A stretch of 64,000 nucleotides of DNA from positions 310,001 to 374,000 of the forward strand of contig NZ_JARBFX010000002.1 in NCBI RefSeq assembly GCF_028863665.1, written 5' to 3'. The translations under genes were made by a program, and so were the position numbers. The stretch comes from Aquabacter sediminis (GTDB taxonomy: Bacteria; Pseudomonadota; Alphaproteobacteria; Rhizobiales; Xanthobacteraceae). The notes below the pieces were generated by a model. It worked only from the letters and a program-made list of their open reading frames with translations. It ran no database searches and was not told the DNA's origin. This document shows positions 1 to 10,100 of the stretch, piece after piece. The stretch's first letter is position 1, and every line of letters starts with the position of its first letter.

Positions 1-1089
1 CTGCTGATAGGAGGTCACGAGGCCAAGAAGCCCGAGCATGGGGTGGCGCAGGCCCTCCTTGTCCACCAGGGCGTCGCCCAGCACCATGTAGCCGCCGCAC
101 TCGCCATGGACGGGACGCGTCGCGGCGAACGATCGGACGCCCGTCAGAAAGTTCCCGGCCGATGAGATCCGCCCCGCATGCAGTTCGGGATAGCCACCGG
201 GCAGCCAGGCCACATCAGCAGTCGGGTCCGGCCCTTCATCGGCGAGGGGAGAAAACGGGAGGATTTCGGCGCCGGCGCTGCGCCATCCCTCCAGCACATG
301 GGGATAGACGAAGGAAAAGGCCGCATCCCGCGCCAGGGCGATGCGCTGGCCCGGAGGCGGCGAAAGGCCCGCGGTAGAGCCCACCGGCTGCGCCCGCGCC
401 GAGGCGGCACGCAGCACCGCGTCCAGGTCCACATGCGTGTCAACCAAGTCGGCGAGACCCTCCAGGATGGCATCCAGAGCGTCCATTTCCTCTGCCTGGA
501 CGAGGCCGAGATGGCGTTCTGGCAGTGCAACCGCGTCCCGGCGCGGCAGGCTTCCCAGGACCGTGATCCCCGTGCCCTCGAAGCCATGGCGCAGCAGGTC
601 CCCGTGGCGCGCGCTGGCCACCCGGTTCAGGATGACCCCGGCAACCGCCACGTCGTCCCGAAACCGCGCGAGGCCGCAAGCCACGGCGGCGGCGGTCTGC
701 GCCTGGCCGGAGCAATCGAGCACCAGTAGAACCGGCCATCCGGCAAGAGCGGCAATGTCGGCGCTCGCCCCCGTGCCGAGCGCGCCCTCCGCCTTCACCC
801 CGTCGAACAGGCCCATGGATCCTTCGGCAAGCGCAAGGTCCGCCCCCCCCCCTCGGGCGAGCAGCGCCTCAAGAAGCGCCGCCGGCATCGACCAGCTGTC
901 CAGGTTGAAAGAGGCGTTACCCGTTGCCGCACGGTGGAAGGCGGGGTCGATATAGTCCGGCCCGCACTTGAAGGGCTGCACCTTGAGCCCGCGCCGGGTC
1001 AGCGCGCGGGCAAGGCCAAGGCTCACCGTGGTCTTGCCGGAGCCGGTGCTGGGGGCGGCGATGAGGAGCCCGGGCGGGAGTTGACGCAT
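1..1089 (-). CDS. cobB: Hydrogenobyrinic acid a,c-diamide synthase, 3' end beyond window
   Basis: This cytoplasmic ATP-dependent amidase converts hydrogenobyrinic acid to its a,c-diamide, with glutamine as nitrogen donor. The gene starts at the ATG at 1087-1089 and stays open for 363 codons to the window edge, so it is truncated here. The N-terminal nucleotide-binding motif STGSGKTT lies near residues 14-21, followed by GLKVQPFKCGPDYIDP, typical of the CobB/CbiA family. The C-terminal class I glutamine amidotransferase nucleophile is Cys331 in HGECGGYMVLG. The start overlaps the cobM stop (TGATG), so the two are translationally coupled. It is not the sirtuin CobB, which is a separate gene at 25.0-25.8 kb. 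The family call is secure. Confidence 0.95.
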   Translation of the reverse strand, partial: MRQLPPGLLIAAPSTGSGKTTVSLGLARALTRRGLKVQPFKCGPDYIDPAFHRAATGNASFNLDSWSMPAALLEALLARGGGADLALAEGSMGLFDGVKAEGALGTGASADIAALAGWPVLLVLDCSGQAQTAAAVACGLARFRDDVAVAGVILNRVASARHGDLLRHGFEGTGITVLGSLPRRDAVALPERHLGLVQAEEMDALDAILEGLADLVDTHVDLDAVLRAASARAQPVGSTAGLSPPPGQRIALARDAAFSFVYPHVLEGWRSAGAEILPFSPLADEGPDPTADVAWLPGGYPELHAGRISSAGNFLTGVRSFAATRPVHGECGGYMVLGDALVDKEGLRHPMLGLLGLVTSYQQ

Positions 1090-1871
1090 CACTCGGTCTC
1101 CGGAAAGCGCGGATTAGTGCCGCGCGGCCGGTAACGTCTGTCATAGTCGTCCGCATAGAGCCGGCTTTCGCCAAACGCGGCCGTCCCCAGCGTCCGGCCC
1201 ACCAGGATGAGCGCCGTACGGTCGAGCCCCTCCCCCGCCTGTGCGACCAGGGTGGCCAGCGTGCCGCGCACCACCCTTTCATCCGGCCAGCTGGCCCGCC
1301 AGACGATCGCCGCGGGACAGTCTTCCCCATAATGGGGGAGAAGCTCCGCGACCACCCGCTCAAGCGCATGAATGGAGAGGTGAACGGCCATCACCGCGCC
1401 GGTGGCGGCAAAGGCGGCGAGGTTCTCGCTTTCCGGCATGGCCGTGGCGCGGCCGGTGGTGCGGGTGAGCACCACGGATTGCGCGAGGCCCGGCAAGGTC
1501 AGCTCCGCCCGCAGCACGGCGGCGGCGGCGGCAAAGGAGGGTACGCCGGGCGTGACATCAAAGGGAATGCCCAGCGCCTCCAGGCGGCGCACCTGCTCGC
1601 CCATGGCGGACCAGACGGACAGGTCTCCGGAATGTAGCCGGGCCACGTCCTGCCCTTGGGCATGGGCCTTCGCCATTTCGGCAATGATCTCGTCCAGCGA
1701 CAAGGGCGCGGTATTCACGATCCGCGCGCCCGGCGGACAATGCGCAAGTACGCCTTCCGGCACCAGGGAGCCCGCATACAGGCAGACCGGGCTCCCCGCG
1801 ATGAGATCGCGGCCTCGCAGCGTGATCAGGTCGGGCGCACCCGGCCCGGCGCCGATGAAATGCACCGTCAT
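1089..1871 (-). CDS. cobM: Precorrin-4 C11-methyltransferase
   Basis: This SAM-dependent enzyme methylates C11 of precorrin-4 in aerobic corrin synthesis. The 260-residue protein opens with the tetrapyrrole methylase motif [18 protein letters not shown] and carries LYAGSLV and the [13 protein letters not shown] loop characteristic of CobM/CbiF. The length is normal for the family. The gene lies 16 bases after the cobL stop, and its TGA overlaps the cobB ATG by one base. CobM and the anaerobic CbiF are homologous; the presence of cobG and cobN nearby makes the aerobic name correct. Confidence 0.95.
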   Translation of the reverse strand: MTVHFIGAGPGAPDLITLRGRDLIAGSPVCLYAGSLVPEGVLAHCPPGARIVNTAPLSLDEIIAEMAKAHAQGQDVARLHSGDLSVWSAMGEQVRRLEALGIPFDVTPGVPSFAAAAAVLRAELTLPGLAQSVVLTRTTGRATAMPESENLAAFAATGAVMAVHLSIHALERVVAELLPHYGEDCPAAIVWRASWPDERVVRGTLATLVAQAGEGLDRTALILVGRTLGTAAFGESRLYADDYDRRYRPRGTNPRFPETE

Positions 1872-1887
1872 GCCCGCCCCTCCCCGC

Positions 1888-3075
1888 TCATCGCACGACG
1901 CTCCATTGCACGATGGGGCGTGTGGGCGTCCAGCCGCGCATGCCGCCGAGCGGCTGGGCCTGAGCCAATTCGATCCGCAAGAGCGTTCCGCCGTGGCGGG
2001 CGGACCAGTCCGCGAGGAGCATCTCGGTCTCCAGCGTCACCCCATTGGCGACGATGCGGGTCCCGGCCGGCAAGAGGGACCAGAGGGTCTCCAGAACCGG
2101 CGCGCTGCCACCCCCGCCAATGAAGACCGCCTGCGGCAAGGACAGCCCGGCCAGGACCTCCGGCGCCCGACCCTCCACCACCTGAAGGCCATCCTCCACC
2201 CCGAACGCGCGGCCATTGCGGGCGATGGTGGCCGCGCGGTCGGGGCGCGGCTCGATGGCGATAGCCCGTCCGCCCGGTCCAGTCGCCAGCAGCCACTCGA
2301 TGGAGATGGAGCCCGAGCCCGAGCCGATGTCCCATAGCTGCTCGCCCCGGCGCGGCGCCAGGGCGGAGAGCGTCAGGGCGCGGACCGGCCGCTTGGTGAT
2401 CTGGCCATCGTGCAGGAACGCGTCATCCGGCAAGCCGCTGGCCCGGATGGGGCCGCGTCCGCCGCGCAGGTCAAGCGCCACCGCCACCAAGGTCCCCGCC
2501 TGGGTGGTGGCGAGATCGGCGGCCGTGAAGCCGGTCACCTCCTCGTTCGGCCCGCCCAGCGCGGCGCAAAGATGGGCACGGCTCTCGCCAAATCCCTGCT
2601 CCGCAAGGTACGTCCCCAGCGCCCGCACCGCCGCGCCATCCCGCACCAGGCAGATGAGGCGCGCGCCCTCGAGCAGATGCGGGCGAAGCCGCGCGAAGGG
2701 GGCGGCATGGAGACCCAGGCATGCCGTCTCCTCCAGCCTCCAGCCCAGGCGCGCGGCGATCAGGGAAAAGGTGGACGGAGCGGGAAAGGCCCGCCACTCG
2801 GAGGGGTCGAGATTTGCCGCCAAAGTGCCCCCGACGCCAAACCAGAAGGGGTCGCCCGAGGCGAGCACCGCAACCTTCTTTCCCCTCGCCTCCAGCACCG
2901 GCGCGACGGAAAACGGCAATGGCCAAGGCCGCCCCCGCTCCCCCACGCCAGCAATGGCCAAGTGACGGGGGCCGCCGAATACGATATCCGCCTCGTCCAA
3001 TGCGGCGCGGCTTGCGGCGCTGAGGCCGGAAAGGCCATCTTCGCCAATGCCGATGAGGGAGAGCCAGGGCTGCAT
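1888..3075 (-). CDS. cobL: Precorrin-6Y C5,15-methyltransferase (decarboxylating)
   Basis: CobL is a fused CbiE-CbiT enzyme. It methylates C5 and C15 of precorrin-6Y and removes the acetate carboxyl at C12, giving precorrin-8X. I place the start at the ATG at 3073-3075, beginning [14 protein letters not shown]; an upstream in-frame ATG at 3132 would add 19 unlikely residues and overlap cobK. The 395-residue product has an N-terminal CbiE-like methylase half and a C-terminal CbiT half. The CbiT half contains [15 protein letters not shown], a Rossmann SAM-binding loop, near residue 246. It is separated from cobJ, the next gene upstream on the same strand, by the oppositely oriented cobK. Confidence 0.95.
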   Translation of the reverse strand: MQPWLSLIGIGEDGLSGLSAASRAALDEADIVFGGPRHLAIAGVGERGRPWPLPFSVAPVLEARGKKVAVLASGDPFWFGVGGTLAANLDPSEWRAFPAPSTFSLIAARLGWRLEETACLGLHAAPFARLRPHLLEGARLICLVRDGAAVRALGTYLAEQGFGESRAHLCAALGGPNEEVTGFTAADLATTQAGTLVAVALDLRGGRGPIRASGLPDDAFLHDGQITKRPVRALTLSALAPRRGEQLWDIGSGSGSISIEWLLATGPGGRAIAIEPRPDRAATIARNGRAFGVEDGLQVVEGRAPEVLAGLSLPQAVFIGGGGSAPVLETLWSLLPAGTRIVANGVTLETEMLLADWSARHGGTLLRIELAQAQPLGGMRGWTPTRPIVQWSVVR

Positions 3076-3106
3076 GGGATCACCGGGCCTGGAAAACAAT
3101 AAGACG

Positions 3107-3859
3107 ATGCGCGTCCTGCTGCTGGGCGGCACGTCGGAAGCCAGCCGGCTGGCGGCGGTCCTGGCGGCGCGGGGCGTGGACGCGGTCTTCTCCTATGCGG
3201 GGCGCACGGACGCGCCCATTCCCCAGCCGCTCCCCACGCGCGTCGGCGGGTTCGGCGGCGTGGAAGGGCTCGTCGCCTATCTGCGCGCGGCAGGCATCAC
3301 GCACATGGTTGACGCCACACACCCCTTCGCCGCCGGCATGAGCCGCAATGCGGTGGCGGCCGCCGCCGAAACGGGCATCCCACTCCTGGCTTTGGAGCGC
3401 CAAGCCTGGCAGGCGCAGCCCGGCGACCTCTGGCGTCCGGTGGAGGACATCGCGCAGGCGGTGGCCGACCTGCCCGAGGCGCCGCACCGGGTTTTCCTGG
3501 CCATCGGGCGCCAGAACATCGCCGCCTTCGCGACCCGCCCCCAGCATTACTATCTGCTGCGCATGGTGGAAGCGCCCCGCTCGCCCCCGCCTTTGCCAGA
3601 CCATCACATCATCGCTTCCCGCGGGCCATTCAGCCTGGAGGAGGACCTCGCCTTGATGCGGGCGCACCGCATTTCCTGGGTGGTCTCCAAGAATGCAGGC
3701 GGCCCGCAAGCCGGCGCGAAGATCAACGCGGCGCGCCAACTCGGCCTGCCCGTGACGATGATCGCCCGCCCCCCCATTCCGCCACGCCCGCGCGCCGAGA
3801 CGGTGGACGAGGCGCTCGCCTGGCTGATGGGCGATCATGGCGCGCGCCTCGGCGTATAG
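3107..3859 (+). CDS. cobK: Precorrin-6A reductase
   Basis: This NADPH-dependent enzyme reduces precorrin-6A to precorrin-6B (dihydro-precorrin-6). The 250-residue protein starts MRVLLLGGTSEASRL, the nucleotide-binding motif of the CobK/CbiJ family. It also has THMVDATHPFA and the C-terminal VVSKNAGG segment typical of the family. The ATG at 3107 was chosen over an in-frame ATG at 3047, which would lie inside cobL. It is the only cob gene on the plus strand between cobN and cobB. It starts 31 bases from the divergent cobL, and its 3' end overlaps the cobJ 3' end by 25 bases. Confidence 0.95.
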   Translation: MRVLLLGGTSEASRLAAVLAARGVDAVFSYAGRTDAPIPQPLPTRVGGFGGVEGLVAYLRAAGITHMVDATHPFAAGMSRNAVAAAAETGIPLLALERQAWQAQPGDLWRPVEDIAQAVADLPEAPHRVFLAIGRQNIAAFATRPQHYYLLRMVEAPRSPPPLPDHHIIASRGPFSLEEDLALMRAHRISWVVSKNAGGPQAGAKINAARQLGLPVTMIARPPIPPRPRAETVDEALAWLMGDHGARLGV

Positions 3860-4569
3860 ACCCAGCGGCCCACCTGCCGGGTGGCCGAGCTGCCGATGAT
3901 GACCAGTGTGCGCATGTCCACCTGGAGGGGATCGGTGTCTTGGAGGGGCGCAATGCTGATGCTCTCGCCGGGCCGACTGGCATCGCGCACGAGCATCACC
4001 AGCCGCTCCCCGGCGCCGGCTTCTTGCAGCACGCCAAAGGCTGTGCCCAGCGCATCGGGCCGCGCCTTGGAACGGGGATTGTAGAGGGCGATGGCGAAAT
4101 CCGCCTCCGCTGCAAGGCGCAGCCGCCGCTCGATCACCGACCAGGATTTGAGATTGTCCGACAGGTTGATCGCGCAGAAGTCATGCCCCAGCGGCGCGCC
4201 GACCGCCGCGGCCGCCGCCAGCATGGCCGTGATCCCAGGCACCACGGCAATGTCGAGGTCCCGCCAGTCCGGCGCATCCTCCAAAGCCTCGAAGACTGCC
4301 GCCGCCATGGCGAACACGCCAGGATCGCCCCCCGAGACGATCACCGCATGCCGCCCCTGCGCCGCAGCCTCCAGCGCCGCCCGCGCCCGCTTCAATTCCT
4401 CGCCATTGTCGGAAGCGTGGCGCACACGCCCCTCCCGCTCGGTCACGCGGGCCACATAGGGCGCATAGCCGTAGACATCGGTGGCGACCTCAAGCGCCGC
4501 CTCCGCCTGCGGGGTGAGCAGGTCCGGCGCGCCGGGGCCGAGCCCGACAATGCGCAGGGAGCCGCTCAT
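3835..4569 (-). CDS. cobJ: Precorrin-3B C17-methyltransferase
   Basis: CobJ carries out the ring contraction of corrin synthesis and adds a methyl group at C17 of precorrin-3B to form precorrin-4. The 244-residue protein begins with the methylase motif LRIVGLGPGAPDLLTP. It contains DVYGYAPYVARV, IVSGGDPGVFAMA and NLSDNLKSWSVIE, all typical of CobJ/CbiH. Its ATG overlaps the cobI stop by four bases (ATGA). Its 3' end converges with cobK. The length and motifs are ordinary. Confidence 0.96.
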   Translation of the reverse strand: MSGSLRIVGLGPGAPDLLTPQAEAALEVATDVYGYAPYVARVTEREGRVRHASDNGEELKRARAALEAAAQGRHAVIVSGGDPGVFAMAAAVFEALEDAPDWRDLDIAVVPGITAMLAAAAAVGAPLGHDFCAINLSDNLKSWSVIERRLRLAAEADFAIALYNPRSKARPDALGTAFGVLQEAGAGERLVMLVRDASRPGESISIAPLQDTDPLQVDMRTLVIIGSSATRQVGRWVYTPRRAP

Positions 4570-5297
4570 TCCGCCACCATGGGCCGCCGGCCATTGCCCG
4601 CCACCAGGACGGTCGCGAAATAGGGGCAGTCCACCACGTCGGCATCCTTCAGGCGCAGCACCCGCTCGCCCGGCATGGTGCCGCGCTCGATCAGCAGGGC
4701 TTCCCCAAGGCGCCCCGCCTTTTCCAGGGCGCGCCGCACCTTGGGCAGGTTGCGGCCGGTCTTCATCACGACGATGGCATCAGCCTGCGCCATGTGCCGC
4801 GCAAGGGTCTCCTCCGGCAGAGTGCCCATCAGAACGGTGCAGACGTCATCGCCCCAGGTGAAAGGCAGATCGGCCACGTTCCAGCATCCCGCCATGCCGG
4901 TGATGCCGGGGATGACCTCCAGCTCCACCCGCCCCTGCAGGCGGATAAAGACATGCATGAAAGAGCCGTAGAAGAAGGGGTCGCCCTCGCACAGCACCAC
5001 CACGTCGCCATCCTCAGCCAGATCGGCAAGGCGCGCGGCCCACTGGTCGTAGAACGTGGCAAGGGCATCCACGTAGCGTGGATCGTCGAACGGGATCTCC
5101 GTGGTGACGGGATATTCCATGGGATATTCCGCGCACCCCGGGGCCAGCAGGCCCTCCACGATGCGCCGCGCATTGCCCGCCCGACCCTTCTTGCGGAAGT
5201 AGGCGATGCGGCGCGCACCGGACACCGCTCGATGGGCGCGCACGCTCATCAAATCGGGATCACCCGGTCCAAGGCCGGCACAAATCACCTTACCCAT
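4566..5297 (-). CDS. cobI: Precorrin-2 C20-methyltransferase
   Basis: CobI methylates C20 of precorrin-2 to give precorrin-3A, the first committed step towards the corrin ring. I start it at the ATG at 5295-5297 (MGKVICAGLGPGDPDLMSVR), which has a GGAGG box just upstream; a longer in-frame start at 5333 lacks family similarity. The 243-residue protein has the methylase loop LCEGDPFFYGSFMH and PGITGMAGCWN. The gene lies ten bases after the cobH stop and overlaps cobJ by four bases. Confidence 0.96.
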   Translation of the reverse strand: MGKVICAGLGPGDPDLMSVRAHRAVSGARRIAYFRKKGRAGNARRIVEGLLAPGCAEYPMEYPVTTEIPFDDPRYVDALATFYDQWAARLADLAEDGDVVVLCEGDPFFYGSFMHVFIRLQGRVELEVIPGITGMAGCWNVADLPFTWGDDVCTVLMGTLPEETLARHMAQADAIVVMKTGRNLPKVRRALEKAGRLGEALLIERGTMPGERVLRLKDADVVDCPYFATVLVAGNGRRPMVAE

Positions 5298-5307
5298 GCC
5301 GGCCTCC

Positions 5308-5937
5308 TTATTCCTTGGCGCTGGCGAGCGCATTGACCGCCGCCACCGTGATGGCCGAACCGCCCATACGCCCCTCCACGATCAGCGCCGGCACCGGCGG
5401 GGCGGCCATGAGCGCGGCCTTGGATTCCGCCGCCCCCACGAAGCCGACCGGACAGCCGATAATGGCCGCCGGCCGGGGGCAGGCGGGATCCTCCAGCATG
5501 TTCAAAAGGTGAAACAAGGCGGTCGGGGCATTGCCGATGGCCACCACCGCGCCATTCAGTTTCGGCCGCCACAATTCAAGCGCGGCGGCACTGCGCGTGG
5601 TGGACAGCGTGCGGGCAAGGTCCGGCACGGACGGGGCGTGCAGCGTGCAGATGATCTCATTGCCGGCCGGCAGGCGGGCACGGGTAATGCCCTCCGAAAC
5701 CATGCGCGCGTCGCACAGAATGGGCGCGCCAGCTTCCAGCGCCGCCCGGGCTTCCTCCGCGAAGGTGGGGGTGAAGCGGATGAAGGGGGCCAGGTCCACC
5801 AGCCCCGCCGCATGGATCATGCGCACCGCCACGGGCTCCTCGGCGGGCGAGAAGCGCTCAAGCTCCGCCTCGGCTCGGATGATGGCGAAGGACTGGGCAT
5901 AGATGCGCGCCCCGTCGGTTTCAAAAAGGTGCGGCAT
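5308..5937 (-). CDS. cobH: Precorrin-8X methylmutase
   Basis: CobH moves the C11 methyl group to C12 of precorrin-8X, producing hydrogenobyrinic acid. The 209-residue protein starts MPHLFETDGARIYAQSFAII. It contains VRMIHAAGLVDLA, with His42 as the expected catalytic histidine, and IGCPVGFVGAAESK near the C terminus. The start at 5937 was chosen because it overlaps the cobG stop (TGATG) and matches the normal family length; the longer frame upstream is non-coding. Confidence 0.96.
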   Translation of the reverse strand: MPHLFETDGARIYAQSFAIIRAEAELERFSPAEEPVAVRMIHAAGLVDLAPFIRFTPTFAEEARAALEAGAPILCDARMVSEGITRARLPAGNEIICTLHAPSVPDLARTLSTTRSAAALELWRPKLNGAVVAIGNAPTALFHLLNMLEDPACPRPAAIIGCPVGFVGAAESKAALMAAPPVPALIVEGRMGGSAITVAAVNALASAKE

Positions 5938-7103
5938 CAGGCAGGCTCGAAGAGGGAATGGGGGTTGGCGCGGATGGCGGCCTCGCTCAAGCCAGACCGG
6001 GCCGGCACGCTGCGGGCGTTGCCCTCCAGGATGAGGTCGAAGCCGGACGACGTCGCGCAAAGGGTGAAGGGGGCCGCTTCCTGCCGCGCGCAGCCCTTGG
6101 CGCAGCCGGAGACATGAAGATGACGTCCCGGCGGCACGAACGGCGCCAGATGACGGGCGAGATGGCGGGTCGGCGCGAGCGCCTGGGGGCACGCCGGGGC
6201 GCCGGAACAGGCGCTGACCGCGAGAAGCGGGTCGCCCGGCGTCAGCGTGAGGCCTTCAATGGCTGGAACATCCTTCGCCCCGACCACAAGCAGCATGCGC
6301 CAAGGGGTGACGCGGATCTCACGCCCGAGCTGCGCCAGGGTGTCGAGGACCTGCGCCTCCAATTGCCCGAAGGCGGCGCCCACGAGCACCCCCTCGCCGC
6401 ACGGACCGACCATGGGCAGAGTGACCTGCGCCGGCCGTGCATCGCCGGAGAGCGCGGGATCGAGCCGGGCACCGGCGGCCAGATGACGCGCCATGCGCCC
6501 GCGGCCCACCACCACGCCGCCACTGGCCACGAACCAGCGTGCCATGCGCAAGGCGAATTCCACTGCGGTCGAGGCGTCGGCGCAGACGCCAGTGGCCGCC
6601 CCCTCAGCCCGCACCAGCAGATAGCCGGCCGCGTCGCGCTCAATGCGGATGTCGGCCGGCGCCGTGGCCAGGACGCGCGTGGCGGCGGTGTCCACCGCAA
6701 AGCCGAACTTGCCGGGAAGATCCGGCCCCTGCGCCAGCCCCGCCTCCAGCCGGCGGGCGAGCTCCAGCGTCTGCGTCCGCGCCTCGCCCGCGCCAAGGGG
6801 CGTGACGATGATGTTCCGGCGCGCTTCCAGCGCCGGGTCCCCATCGATGAGGCCGTGGGCGGCCAGGGCCTGAAGCAGCGGCAGATGGCTGTGCGGCCGG
6901 ACGCCCCGGATCTGCAAATTGGCGCGGGAGGTCAGGTCGATGAGCCCATTCCCATGAAGCCGCGCGCCCTGCGCGATAGACCTTGCCTGCGCGGGCGAAA
7001 GGCACCCGCCATGGGGCCGCACGCGCACCACGAGGCCGTCACCGCTCTCCATGGGACGCAGCGCGCCGGGGCACCAGCCCTTGATCTCAAAGGACGCGCT
7101 CAC
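5937..7103 (-). CDS. cobG: Precorrin-3B synthase (oxygen-dependent)
   Basis: CobG is the oxygen-requiring monooxygenase that forms the C20-hydroxy-gamma-lactone of precorrin-3B, which marks the aerobic route. The best start is the GTG at 7101-7103 (VSASFEIKGWCPGALRP), which overlaps the cobN stop in a GTGA junction. An ATG at 7151 would reach 48 bases into cobN. The 388-residue protein resembles nitrite and sulfite reductases. It carries the Cys cluster CSGAPACP followed by SGCAKGCA near residues 300-345, the expected 4Fe-4S ligands. VVRVRPHGG near the N terminus is also typical. Confidence 0.94.
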   Translation of the reverse strand: MSASFEIKGWCPGALRPMESGDGLVVRVRPHGGCLSPAQARSIAQGARLHGNGLIDLTSRANLQIRGVRPHSHLPLLQALAAHGLIDGDPALEARRNIIVTPLGAGEARTQTLELARRLEAGLAQGPDLPGKFGFAVDTAATRVLATAPADIRIERDAAGYLLVRAEGAATGVCADASTAVEFALRMARWFVASGGVVVGRGRMARHLAAGARLDPALSGDARPAQVTLPMVGPCGEGVLVGAAFGQLEAQVLDTLAQLGREIRVTPWRMLLVVGAKDVPAIEGLTLTPGDPLLAVSACSGAPACPQALAPTRHLARHLAPFVPPGRHLHVSGCAKGCARQEAAPFTLCATSSGFDLILEGNARSVPARSGLSEAAIRANPHSLFEPA

Positions 7104-10100
7104 GGCGCCGCCTCCAGGCTGGCGGCAATGGAATTGCGGCGCGTCGCCCAAAGGCCCGCATCCCGCAGGCGCAGGAAGAGCGCGCGCAGGGCCTCAAGGG
7201 CGGCAGGGTTCTCGCGGGCCATGAACGCAGTCACTTCGGGGCGGCCAATGGTGGCCTCGTGGTAGAGATCGAACAGGTGCGACGGTACGACCCCGGCGAG
7301 ATGGGCGAAAGCGGCCATATGGTCAAGGGTTGCGGCAATTTCGGCGGCGCCCCGGAAGCCATGCGCCATCATGCCGTCCGCCCAGGCCGGATTGGCGGCG
7401 CGGGCGCGCACCACGCGGGCCACTTCCTCGGTCAAGGTTCGGGCGCGGGGCGCCTCGGGCCGGGTCACGTCCAGATGATAGAGGGCCGGCGCAGCCGCGC
7501 CCTCCGATAGCCGGGACAGCGCCGCCGCGAAGCCCGCTTCATGCACGGCATAGTCGGCAGCCAGGAGCAGGTCGGTTTCCGGAAGGTCCTGGGCATGGAC
7601 GAAGGCATCGGAGGCCAGCAACCGCCGCTCAAGCGCCGCCCGGTCGGCGGTGGCAGTGCCATCGCGGCCGAGTGCATAGGAAGAGGCCTTCAGCCAGGCC
7701 TCCCCGGCAGCCGCACGCGCTTCGTCGGAGAAATCGCCGAAGGCGAGGTCCATGCCGGCTCCATATTGGCCGGGGCGCGGGCAGAAAACGCGAGGCTCGC
7801 TTTGGCGATAGGGATTTTCGTCGGCGGGCTCGTCCCGCGCCGCCAAGGCTTCGGTCGCCGCTTGGAAGAGCTGGCCAAGCCCTGGGAACACATCGCGAAA
7901 CAGGCCGGAGATGCGCAAGGTGACGGCAATGCGCGGTCGTCCAAGCAGAGCGGGGGCCAGAATCTCGAAGCCCGTCACCCGTCCGCTGCCATGGTCCCAA
8001 GACGGTTTCACGCCGGCCAGATGCAGCGCCATGGCGAAGTCCTCGCCAGCGGTGCGCATGGTGGCCGACCCCCACAAATCCACCACCAGGCCGCGCGGCC
8101 AGTCGCCATGGTCCTGCAAATGCCGGCGCAGCACTTCTTCGGCCATCTTCACGCCGGCCGCATGGGCGTTGGGGGTGGGAATGCCGCGGGGATCCACCGA
8201 GTAGAGATTGCGCCCCGTCGGCAGCACGTCCCGCCGGCCACGATAGGGCGAGCCGGCCGGCCCCGGCTCTACCCGCCGCCCATCGAGGGCGGCCAGCAGG
8301 CCATCCCTTTCCTGCCCACCGCAGGGACCTTGGCCGAAGACATGCAGGCCCTGACCCAACTGGCTTTCCTTGATGTCGCAGACGAACCGATCGATACGGG
8401 TGATGGCCTCCGCCGCGCTCGCATCACGGGGAAGTCCGAGATCGTCCTCCACGCCCGCCGCCCGCGCCTCGTCGCGCACGTCGGCGATCAGGCGCGCGCG
8501 GCGAGCGGGGTCCAACCCATCCGCATTGGCATATTCGTCCAGGAGGCGCTCGAGACGCGCCAGGCCCTCGGGCACTTCGGCGTCCACCAGCGGCGGCGGC
8601 AGGTGGCCCAGCGTCACCGCGCCAATGCGGCGCTTGGCCTGTGCCGCTTCTCCAGGATCGTTGACGATGAAGGGATAAATCACCGGCAGCGCGCCGATGA
8701 GTGCCTCCGGCCAGCACTCGGACGACAACGCCACCGCCTTCCCCGGCAGCCATTCCAGCGTGCCGTGGGCTCCCATATGGATGAGGGCATGAAGGCCAAG
8801 CGAGCGAAGCCAAAGGTAGAAGGCCACATAGGCATGGCGGGGGGTGCGGCTCAGATCGTGATAGTCGCCCTCCCGTGAGGCGACCGACCCCCGCTCGGGC
8901 TGGAGCGCCACCAGCACCTCGCCCGCTGTCATGGCGTGGAAATGGAAGGCGCCGTCTTGCACCGCCGGATCCGTCTCCGGCTCTCCCCATGCGGATGCGA
9001 GGCTTTCGCGCAGCGGATCGGGCAGGCAAGCCAGCGCGTCCAGATACGCCGCCACGGGCCAGGACAGGACAGCATCCGCGAGATGCTCCAGCGGCTTCTC
9101 AGGCGGCGTCGCGCCATAGCCGGCGGCGGCGAGGTCATCGAGCAAAGCCCGCGTGGAAGCGAGCGTGTCGAGCCCCACGGCATGGGCCATCTGGAAGGCG
9201 CGACCGGGATAGGTGGAGAGCACCACCGCAAGCCGGCGCGCGTGAGACGGCGCGCGGGCAAGCTTCTCCCACGCCAGGATGCGCTGCACCGCGGCAGAGA
9301 CACGCTCGCCCTCGGCCCGGTGGGAGAAGCGGGAATATTGCAGATCCTGGTCGCGCCGCCCCGGCGACTTGAAGGAAACGACGCCGGAAAAGAGCCGCCC
9401 ATCCACCTCCGGCAGCACCACATGCATGGCAAGGTCCGCCGGGGAGAGCCCCCGCTCCGCCTCCCGCCATTCCTTGCGACGGGCGGTGGAGAGAGCCACC
9501 TGGAAGACCGGGCATTGGGCGCGGTCGAAGGCGGCACGGCCGTCCTCGCCGATCGCCGAGAAGGCGGTTGCGTTGACGATGACCGATGGGCGCGCCCGGT
9601 CGGTGACCTCGTCCAGCCAGGTCCGCACGCCCGGCGCCTTAAGGGACGGGGCGAAAACGCCAATCGCCGCAAGGCCTGCCGCCTTGAGTTCGCGGATCAG
9701 CGCATCCACGGGGCCGGTATCGGCGGCGGTGAAATAGGAGCGGTAGAAGGCGACGAGCGCCACCCGCCCGGTCCGCCAGTCCGGCTCCGGCACAACGCCT
9801 TGTTCTGGATCATAAAAGCCCCAGTCCGGAACCTCCGTTGTGCCCTCCACTGGCCCGGCGGGAAGGCCCGCGGCTTCCGCCAGCACGGCCAGCGCCTTCT
9901 GTGCCGCGACCGCCCCGCCAGCCTCGCAAAGGCGCGACACGTGCCGCAGGATGGGCACCGGCACCGTGGAAAGGGCGTCGAGCCGCGCGTCCGGGCGGCC
10001 ATCGGCAGGCAGAACGGCAAGGACCAGGCCCCGCTCCCGCGCCAGGCGGTTCACGCTGGCGAGGCCATAGGCCCAATAGGGCTCCCCGCCGATGAGCCGC

